In this document: positions 57,836 to 64,000 of the stretch, piece by piece
Numbering within the stretch: position 1 is the stretch's first letter
How the letters are laid out: every line of letters begins with the position of its first letter
DNA from: Acidobacteriaceae bacterium
GTDB taxonomy: Bacteria; Acidobacteriota; Terriglobia; Terriglobales; Acidobacteriaceae
Direction of reading: 5' to 3'
DNA: 64,000 nt
Assembly (NCBI GenBank): GCA_003134995.1
Contig: PLDC01000019.1
Coordinates: forward strand, 397,920 to 461,919
Notes under the pieces: model-generated
Databases searched by the model: none
Told to the model about the DNA's origin: nothing
What the model saw: only the letters and a program-made list of their open reading frames with translations
Program-made: the position numbers and the translations under genes

Positions 57836-58438
57836 CTACTCCGGTGAGTACTGCAGCTGCAATTCGGCGTCGGAAGTGTTGGGAGCCGTGGTGAGTGCGC
57901 TAACCCCGTACTCGAATCCCTTCTCGAAGGCCTGCAGGTTGAGTTTGAGAAAGCTTGGCGGAACAGAATCTGCCACTGCTTTGCGGACCGCGTCGGCGTC
58001 GAGCAGACGGGTGACTGCAGTGAAGAAGCCCACCATCACCGAATTCAGCACCATGCGCTTGCCAAGTTCTTCGGCGATGCGGGTTGCGGGAATGCTGTAG
58101 ATCTGGATTTCTTTGTGGATGTCGAGATCAGAAACTCGAACCAGATCTTGCTCGACGATCATGATGCCGCCGTCTTTCAACTCGGGACCGAAGCGGACGT
58201 AGGCTTCCTGCGACATTACGACGAGGATATCCGGCTGAGTAATGTAGGGATATAGGATCGGCGAATCGGAAAGGACGAGTTGTGCGCTGCAAGCGCCCCC
58301 GCGCGCTTCAGGGCCAAAGTTCTGCGTCATGGTGGCATAAGCGCCTTGATAAATTGAAGCTGCCTTGCCGAGAAGGATGGCCGAGAGAATTACTCCCTGG
58401 CCGCCGAAACCTGCAACACGAATCTCAGTTAGCTGCAT
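57836..58438 (-). CDS. korC: 2-oxoacid:ferredoxin oxidoreductase, gamma subunit
   Basis: 200 residues with the gamma-domain start EIRVAGFGGQGVILSAILLGKA. It overlaps the end of the beta gene by ten bases, so it is translationally coupled. The substrate within the 2-oxoacid family is not fixed; 2-oxoglutarate is likely from the separate-subunit order D-A-B-C. Confidence 0.92.
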   Translation of the reverse strand: MQLTEIRVAGFGGQGVILSAILLGKAASIYQGAYATMTQNFGPEARGGACSAQLVLSDSPILYPYITQPDILVVMSQEAYVRFGPELKDGGIMIVEQDLVRVSDLDIHKEIQIYSIPATRIAEELGKRMVLNSVMVGFFTAVTRLLDADAVRKAVADSVPPSFLKLNLQAFEKGFEYGVSALTTAPNTSDAELQLQYSPE

Positions 58439-59364
58439 ACCATCTCCGGTTGATCGTTTTCGGTTCGATCGTGTTCCATTCGATCCTGTTCTCTTTGATC
58501 TTGTTCGACATATTCGTCGCCCAGCGCTTCCGCGTATTGTGCGCGCATCATGGTTCCGTAATCGGGTCGGTCGCGATCCACGAATTTGCCCACGATGATT
58601 TCGCCGGTCATGGTGAGGCCGGCTTCGCTGGTGGGCGATCCGTTGCGGACTTTACTCTTCTCTTTGTAGTACTTCATGGTGTCGAGGGCGTCGCCGAGCT
58701 TGTTGCGGCGCTGATACAGCGTGGGACAGGGCGAAATCACTTCAATGAAGGAGAAACCTTTTTTCTTAAACGCTTCGCTGATGGAGCGGGCGAGTTGGCG
58801 AACGTGGAAGGTGGTCCAACGCGCCACGTAGACAGCGCCCGCCGCTTCGACGAGATGCGGTAAGTTGAATGACGGCTCAAATGTGCCGTAGGGATTGGTC
58901 GAAGTAATCGAGTGACCGGGAGTGGTGGGCGCAGTCTGGCCGCCGGTCATGGCATAGATCAGATTGTTGACGCAGATAACTTTGAGATCGATGTTGCGGC
59001 GCGCAGCATGGATAAGATGATTGCCGCCGATGGCAGAGAGATCGCCGTCGCCCGAATAGACGACGACGTTCAGATTCGGATTCGCCAGTTTGAGACCGGT
59101 GGCAAATGGGATGGCGCGTCCGTGCGTGGTATGGAACGAATCCAGCTTGACATAACCCGCCACGCGGCCCGTGCAGCCGATGCCGGAGACTAGTGCGAGC
59201 GATCCTAAATCGATTTTCGAATCGATGAGAGCGCGCGCGAAAGAGTTCACGGTGGTGCCGATGCCGCAGCCGGGGCACCAGATGTGAGGCATGCGGTCGG
59301 TGCGCAGAATGGCATCGACTGGATTGCCGGCGTTCGTGATTTCGGTGACTAGACTATCCGACAT
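58429..59364 (-). CDS. korB: 2-oxoacid:ferredoxin oxidoreductase, TPP-binding beta subunit
   Basis: 311 residues. The thiamine-diphosphate motif is GDGDLSAIGGNHLIHAARRN, and the N-terminal WCPGCGIGT is conserved. It oxidatively decarboxylates 2-oxoacids to acyl-CoA, reducing ferredoxin. It overlaps the alpha gene by 16 bases. The C-terminus (about 290-311) is rich in Asp, Glu, Arg and Gln. Confidence 0.93.
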   Translation of the reverse strand: MSDSLVTEITNAGNPVDAILRTDRMPHIWCPGCGIGTTVNSFARALIDSKIDLGSLALVSGIGCTGRVAGYVKLDSFHTTHGRAIPFATGLKLANPNLNVVVYSGDGDLSAIGGNHLIHAARRNIDLKVICVNNLIYAMTGGQTAPTTPGHSITSTNPYGTFEPSFNLPHLVEAAGAVYVARWTTFHVRQLARSISEAFKKKGFSFIEVISPCPTLYQRRNKLGDALDTMKYYKEKSKVRNGSPTSEAGLTMTGEIIVGKFVDRDRPDYGTMMRAQYAEALGDEYVEQDQREQDRMEHDRTENDQPEMVCS

Positions 59365-60533
59365 TTGCTGGCCTCCACGATTACTTTGAGGATGTCTTCG
59401 GGTTTATGGACTCCGCCGCCGGCGTGCGATACGGCGAATGTTCTCGCCTGGCCGTCAGCAGCTCGCTGGACTTCATGCACCATCTGGCCGAGATTGAGTT
59501 CGGGGACGACGAATGCTTTTACTTTCGCCGCGAGATTGCGAATCTTTTTCTCCGGGAAGGGCCAGGCCGTGATCAGTCGCAGTTTTCCGACTCGCAGGCC
59601 CATCTCGCGAGCGGACTCGATCGCTCGTTGCGCCACGCGGGATGTGATTCCGTAGGAGACGACCACTACGTCGGCGCCCTCGAGTTGTTCTTCTTCAAAC
59701 AAGCAGATGCGGTCTGCGGCGTTGCGAATCTTGCTTTGCAGGCGGCGAACCAACTTGTCCTGCACCGGCGGTGTCATGTTCGGGTAGCCGCGCTCGTCGT
59801 GCGTTAATCCCGTGACGTGAAAGTTGTAACCTTCGCCAGCGTGCGCCATTTCAGGCACTCCGTCGCCGTTGGTGCCGTACGGAAGATAATCTTCGACCGA
59901 CTTGCGAGTGTGGCGGCGCGGAGTGATTTCGATTTCATCCGCCGGAGGAATCACTACCTTCTCGGTCATGTGGCCGACGACCTCGTCCATCATGAACATG
60001 ACGGGTACGCGAAATTCTTCGGCCAGGTTGAAGGCGGTGATGGTGAGATCAAAACATTCCTGCGGAGAATTTGGGCAGAGCGCGATGATTTCATAGTCGC
60101 CGTGCGAACCCCAGCGTGCCTGCATCATGTCAGCCTGCGCGGGCAGCGTTGGCAGGCCGGTGGACGGGCCTCCGCGCTGCACATCGACGAACACGCACGG
60201 CGTTTCCGTCATGACGGCGTAGCCGATGTGTTCCATCATCAAAGAAAAGCCGGGGCCGGAGGTGACGGTAAACGCCTTCGCTCCGCCCCACACCGCGCCC
60301 TGTAATGTGATCGAAGCCGCGAGTTCGTCTTCCATCTGGATAAATGTTCCACCGACTTTGGGTACGCGAGCGGCGAAGCGCTCGACCACTTCGGTCGAAG
60401 GCGTGATGGGATATCCGGCGGCGAAACGTGCGCCGGCCGCCAGCGCGCCCTCACAGCAAGCGTGGTCGCCATCGATAAAGTGTGTGCCCGTGAGCACTCC
60501 GCGAGGGTCAGCCGTGCAACGATCGGCCTTCAT
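59349..60533 (-). CDS. korA: 2-oxoacid:ferredoxin oxidoreductase, alpha subunit
   Basis: 394 residues with AAGARFAAGYPITPSTEVVE at the start (PITPSTE motif) and the transketolase C-like region later (VGKLRLITAWPFPEKKIR). It starts inside the stop of the ferredoxin gene (ATGA). Partner of korB; part of anaerobic or reductive 2-oxoacid metabolism. Confidence 0.94.
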   Translation of the reverse strand: MKADRCTADPRGVLTGTHFIDGDHACCEGALAAGARFAAGYPITPSTEVVERFAARVPKVGGTFIQMEDELAASITLQGAVWGGAKAFTVTSGPGFSLMMEHIGYAVMTETPCVFVDVQRGGPSTGLPTLPAQADMMQARWGSHGDYEIIALCPNSPQECFDLTITAFNLAEEFRVPVMFMMDEVVGHMTEKVVIPPADEIEITPRRHTRKSVEDYLPYGTNGDGVPEMAHAGEGYNFHVTGLTHDERGYPNMTPPVQDKLVRRLQSKIRNAADRICLFEEEQLEGADVVVVSYGITSRVAQRAIESAREMGLRVGKLRLITAWPFPEKKIRNLAAKVKAFVVPELNLGQMVHEVQRAADGQARTFAVSHAGGGVHKPEDILKVIVEASKCRIV

Positions 60534-60766
60534 TTGCCACCTCCCTCAGTGGGAGCCACTTTGGTGGCGTAGATGGCGAAGTCGGGGCAGTACATGCCGC
60601 ACAGATCGCAGCCGCTGCAGTTTTCCGGATGCACGACATGCGGCGGATGGTAGCCCTTGGAATTGAAAGCGGATGAGAGTGCGAGCACGTGGGATGGGCA
60701 AAACTCCACGCAGAGGCCGCAGGCCTTGCAGTGCTCGACAACGATTGTTACACGTCCTTTTGCCAT
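60530..60766 (-). CDS. korD: Ferredoxin-type delta subunit (two 4Fe-4S)
   Basis: 78 residues with two CxxCxxCxxxCP clusters: CKACGLCVEFCP and CSGCDLCGMYCP. Carries electrons from the korAB core. First gene of the kor operon, overlapping korA by four bases. Confidence 0.94.
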   Translation of the reverse strand: MAKGRVTIVVEHCKACGLCVEFCPSHVLALSSAFNSKGYHPPHVVHPENCSGCDLCGMYCPDFAIYATKVAPTEGGGK

Positions 60767-60986
60767 GAGAACTCCACGCTTACGCTGGTGAAACGCTCCA
60801 CAAAACTGAGGTAATTATGCGTTGCGGCGGTAAAGTTGCCTGTGACGAACATCACCGATGTATGTGAAGGCGAACACATTGGGTCAGTTCATTGGCGTGG
60901 AGCTGAGGGTGCCGCGTCGAGATCAAAATCTCCCGACTTCGGCAAACTCAGCTCGGATCACCGGCGAGTGGGATCGCAGCGCCCTT

Positions 60987-63290
60987 TTAGTCCGCAGGCA
61001 CGCCCGATTTCTCGACTTCGTACGCCGTCACAGGCACTTCTGTATCCCGCGCGTCGACTACCGCGATGGCAACTACGTTCACGATCTCCTCCACTTCAGC
61101 GCCGCGCGCGAGCAGATGTACTGGCCGGCTCATTCCCATAAGCATGGGGCCAAGTGTTTCGCAGCCGCCGATGGTTTTTAGCAGCTTGTAGCCAATGTTG
61201 GCGGAAGCAAGGTCAGGGAAGATCAGCACATTCGCGCCGCCCTTCAGCGCGCTGAACGGATATTCCTGCTCCAGCATTTCAGGAGAGCAGGCCGCGTCGG
61301 CCATGATCTCTCCATCCACAATCAGGGTGGGGTCAGCGATGTGCAACAATTCTGTTGCCCTTCGCATCTTGTCGCACGATGGGTGTTTGGCGCTCCCGAA
61401 GCTGGAGAAGGAAAGCATGGCAACTCTCGGCACCACGTTAAAACGCCGGGCCTCCTGAGCGGTGCATAGAGCGATTTCCACCAAGTCTTCAGCTGTGGGA
61501 TCGACGTTGACGCTGGTGTCGGCCAGGAAGTATAGCTCTCCGGTGCGCGTCACCATGGGATAGCATCCGGCGACCTTGTGCAGGCCTTCGCGCACACGGA
61601 CGATCTGCAGCGCAGGCCGAATGGTCTCTGGGAAATTCTGGGTTGCTCCGGCGACCAGAGCGTCAGCATCTCCCATATGCAGCATCATCGAAGCGAAAAT
61701 GTTGCGGTCATTGATCAGCGTGCGCGCCTCGGAAAGGGTTACGCCGCGGCGCTGGCGCAGGCGGTAGAGTTCCTGGATATAGGATTCGCGAAGCGGGGAT
61801 TCCGCTGGATCCACGATCTCCGCCGCTTTTAGATCCAACCCCAGTTCGGCAGTTTTGCTTCGAATGACTGCGGCGTTGCCCACCAGAATGGGCGTGGCAA
61901 TCTTCTCGTCAAGAATTGAATGGCAGGCCCGCAGGATTTTCTCATTTTCTCCTTCGGGAAAAACCACGTGCTTGGGCTTGGCCTGAGCCTTCAGAATCAT
62001 CATGCGCGAGATCGCGTGGGCTTTGCCCAGATGACGCTCGAGTTGCTCCCGATATTCCGCAATATCGATGGGCTCCTGGGCTACTCCGGTGTCCATGGCT
62101 GCCTGGGCCACGGCCGAAGACTCCCACACCAGCACGCGCGGGTCGAACGGTTTGGGGATCAGATAGTCGGGCCCGAACTCCAGTCGAGCCACGCCATAAG
62201 CGCGGCACACCGAGTCCGGCACATCTTCTTTGGCAAGGTTGGCCAAGGCGCGGGTTGCCGCCAGCTTCATCTCTTCATTGATCGTGGTAGCGCGTACGTC
62301 CAACGCCCCGCGAAAGATGAAAGGGAAGCCCAGCACATTGTTCACCATATTGGGATAGTCGGAGCGACCGGTGCACATAATCACGTCTTCGCGGCAGGCT
62401 TTCGCGTCTTCGTAACTGATTTCCGGATCAGGATTCGCCATCGCGATGACGATTGGACGAGGAGCCATGGAGCGCACCATGTCCTGCGAGACCACGCCGC
62501 CTACGGAAAGGCCAAGGAACATATCCGCGCCCGCCATTGCCTGCGCCAGCGTACGCAGCTTGGTATCTTGCGCCAGGCGATCCTTGTAGGGATTCATGCC
62601 CTCTGCGCGCCCTTTGTAAACCACTCCCTTGGTGTCGCACAGGATGATGTTCTCGCGCTTCATGCCCAGGCGAATATAATGCTCAGCGGTAGCTACAGCC
62701 GAAGCGCCGGCGCCGTTGATGACGAGACGAATTTTGCCGATATCTTTGCCCGCCACTTCCACGGCATTCAATAAGGCAGCACCGGAAATAATGGCGGTGC
62801 CGTGCTGGTCGTCGTGGAAGACTGGAATCTTCATCGTCTTCTTCAGTGTCTCTTCAATGTAGAAGCACTCCGGCGCTTTGATGTCTTCGAGGTTGATGCC
62901 GCCGAACGTGGGCTCCAGTAATTGGCAGACCTTGATAATGTCGTCCGGATTGTGTGAATTGATTTCAATGTCGAAAACATTCACATCGGCAAAGCGTTTG
63001 AACAAAACTGCCTTGCCTTCCATCACCGGCTTGCCGGCAAGCGCGCCAATGTCGCCCAATCCGAGAACGGCGGTACCGTTCGTAACGACCGCCACGAGAT
63101 TGCCGCAGCCTGTGTACTTGTAGGCATCGCGCGGATTCTTTTCGATCTCCAGGCACGGAATTGCGACTCCGGGCGTGTACGCGAGGCTCAGATCGTGTTG
63201 CGTGCGGCAAGGTTTGGTGGGAGTGACTTCAATTTTTCCGGGGTGAGCGCCGAAATGGTAGTCGAGCACTTGTTGCCTGGTAACCGGCAT
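60987..63290 (-). CDS. maeB: NADP-malic enzyme/phosphotransacetylase-like fusion
   Basis: 767 residues. The first 420 form a malic enzyme ([21 protein letters not shown], the NAD(P)-binding [19 protein letters not shown]), and the rest a phosphotransacetylase-like domain ([21 protein letters not shown] ... [19 protein letters not shown]), which in MaeB binds acetyl-CoA and regulates the enzyme. Converts malate to pyruvate. GAGGAGG precedes the ATG. It follows the DHOD-like gene by 36 bases and is upstream of kor. Confidence 0.96.
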   Translation of the reverse strand: MPVTRQQVLDYHFGAHPGKIEVTPTKPCRTQHDLSLAYTPGVAIPCLEIEKNPRDAYKYTGCGNLVAVVTNGTAVLGLGDIGALAGKPVMEGKAVLFKRFADVNVFDIEINSHNPDDIIKVCQLLEPTFGGINLEDIKAPECFYIEETLKKTMKIPVFHDDQHGTAIISGAALLNAVEVAGKDIGKIRLVINGAGASAVATAEHYIRLGMKRENIILCDTKGVVYKGRAEGMNPYKDRLAQDTKLRTLAQAMAGADMFLGLSVGGVVSQDMVRSMAPRPIVIAMANPDPEISYEDAKACREDVIMCTGRSDYPNMVNNVLGFPFIFRGALDVRATTINEEMKLAATRALANLAKEDVPDSVCRAYGVARLEFGPDYLIPKPFDPRVLVWESSAVAQAAMDTGVAQEPIDIAEYREQLERHLGKAHAISRMMILKAQAKPKHVVFPEGENEKILRACHSILDEKIATPILVGNAAVIRSKTAELGLDLKAAEIVDPAESPLRESYIQELYRLRQRRGVTLSEARTLINDRNIFASMMLHMGDADALVAGATQNFPETIRPALQIVRVREGLHKVAGCYPMVTRTGELYFLADTSVNVDPTAEDLVEIALCTAQEARRFNVVPRVAMLSFSSFGSAKHPSCDKMRRATELLHIADPTLIVDGEIMADAACSPEMLEQEYPFSALKGGANVLIFPDLASANIGYKLLKTIGGCETLGPMLMGMSRPVHLLARGAEVEEIVNVVAIAVVDARDTEVPVTAYEVEKSGVPAD

Positions 63291-63326
63291 ACATCCTCCT
63301 CGTGGTTTCTAGTGGTTGATTTTTTT

Positions 63327-64000
63327 TTAATCCCCGCCCAGAATTCTTTGGGCTTGGAGGCTGGTGAGCACCACGTGCTCCACGCTCTTGACTGCTTTCA
63401 TGTACTGCGCGCGCTCGAAGGCTGAAGGATCGGGACACCGGAGTTGGCTCATGCTGCCTTTCATCTGCTGCACTGATTCATACTCGTGTTTTTCCATCCA
63501 TTCCAGCACGCCCTCTTCGATGTGCTCGAGATGACGGATGCCGTTGCGCAACAGCGTGGAGCAAAGCATGGTGACGTCAGCGCCGACCATCAGCAGCTTG
63601 ATGACATCTTCAGGACCGTGCACACCGCTAGTTGCAGCCAGGTTGGCGCGGATGCGGCCGTAGAGAATGCCAATCCAGGTGAGCGGCAGGCGCAGCGCCT
63701 GTGGCGTGCTCAGCAACACATTGGGCTGGATTTCCAATTCGTCGAGGTTGATGTCTGGCTGGTAGAAGCGATTGAACAGCACCAGCGCATCCGCTCCGGC
63801 TTCGTCGAGCCGCTTCGCCATGTTGGCCAGGTTGCTGAAAAAGGGGCTGAGTTTTACCGCGACTGGAATTGTCACGACCGACTTTACGGCTTGGACAATG
63901 TCGAGATATTGCTGCTCGATGGCCTTCGAGCTGAGTTCGGGGTTAGTGGGAATTGTATAAATGTTGCATTCGAGTGCGTCGGCTCCAGCCTGCTCGATGA
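63327..64000 (-). CDS. Dihydroorotate dehydrogenase-like protein (partial)
   Basis: The frame runs out of the window at 64000; only the C-terminal part is visible. The partial protein contains EQAGADALECNIYTIPTNPE and VTIPVAVKLSPFFSN, then GVHGPEDVIKLLMVGADVTMLCSTLLRNG, all typical of the FMN barrel of the DHOD-like family. This group is often found near malic enzyme and 2-oxoacid oxidoreductases rather than pyrimidine genes. True pyrimidine function is therefore doubtful. Confidence 0.88.
   Translation of the reverse strand, partial: IEQAGADALECNIYTIPTNPELSSKAIEQQYLDIVQAVKSVVTIPVAVKLSPFFSNLANMAKRLDEAGADALVLFNRFYQPDINLDELEIQPNVLLSTPQALRLPLTWIGILYGRIRANLAATSGVHGPEDVIKLLMVGADVTMLCSTLLRNGIRHLEHIEEGVLEWMEKHEYESVQQMKGSMSQLRCPDPSAFERAQYMKAVKSVEHVVLTSLQAQRILGGD

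Overview
The window looks like a chromosomal segment of an Acidobacteriota genome, probably close to the Koribacter group. This is inferred from gene content and style, not from a marker gene: GloVer-repeat and PQQ-propeller secreted proteins, many GGAGG leaders before secreted proteins, a long-tailed Hfq, a GH44 lipoprotein, a 2-oxoacid:ferredoxin oxidoreductase next to malic enzyme, and many intergenic palindromes. No rRNA, tRNA, CRISPR array or prophage was seen.

Positions 1-9656 hold a forward housekeeping block: the end of rapZ, an MsbA-type ABC exporter, yicC, gmk, rpoZ, coaBC, dodecin, a family-4 uracil-DNA glycosylase and priA. Positions 9.7-14.3 kb carry a secreted glycoside hydrolase, a site-2-type protease, HU and Hfq on the reverse strand. 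At 14.5-18.5 kb two MFS carriers flank a Rieske oxygenase, and the first carrier has a perfect CRP-type dyad upstream. At 18.5-25.3 kb lie a VapBC pair with a palindromic operator, a SpoIIAA-like protein, an alaS with two apparent insertions, a LEA-like secreted protein, recX and pilT.

Positions 25.4-36.3 kb are mostly secreted proteins: a six-repeat hydrolase-like protein, GH44, a DUF2846-like protein and a YVTN propeller. They end in a Sel1/TonB-C gene cut in two by a complete IS1595-type element (33184-35477) with 26-bp terminal inverted repeats and an 8-bp target duplication. Removing the element and one duplication restores the reading frame exactly. The element carries a transposase, a membrane-anchored passenger gene and an overlooked 52-codon lysine-rich ORF.

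Positions 36.3-45.6 kb form an accessory region: MBL-fold protein, zinc ribbon, HxlR regulator divergent from a CDGSH protein, ilvE, a second VapBC pair with its own operator, a Cys/His-motif protein of unknown role, and a two-gene unit encoding a 540-residue protein with a nitrilase-like Glu-Lys-Cys triad plus a small basic protein. Next come a receiver protein with Glu at the phosphorylation site and a LysM glycosidase-like protein. The nitrilase-like unit is the best candidate here for an undescribed system.

Positions 46-54.8 kb hold a single-ring Clp-type AAA+ ATPase, a GloVer-repeat protein, two tandem PQQ-like propellers, an outer-membrane barrel and an M61 peptidase. A near-identical terminator cassette has been copied several times through this stretch. 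Positions 54.9-64 kb are a reverse-strand central-carbon cluster: DHOD-like protein, MaeB, KorDABC and a PatZ-like acyl-CoA synthetase/acetyltransferase, suggesting coordinated handling of malate, pyruvate, acetyl-CoA and 2-oxoacids.
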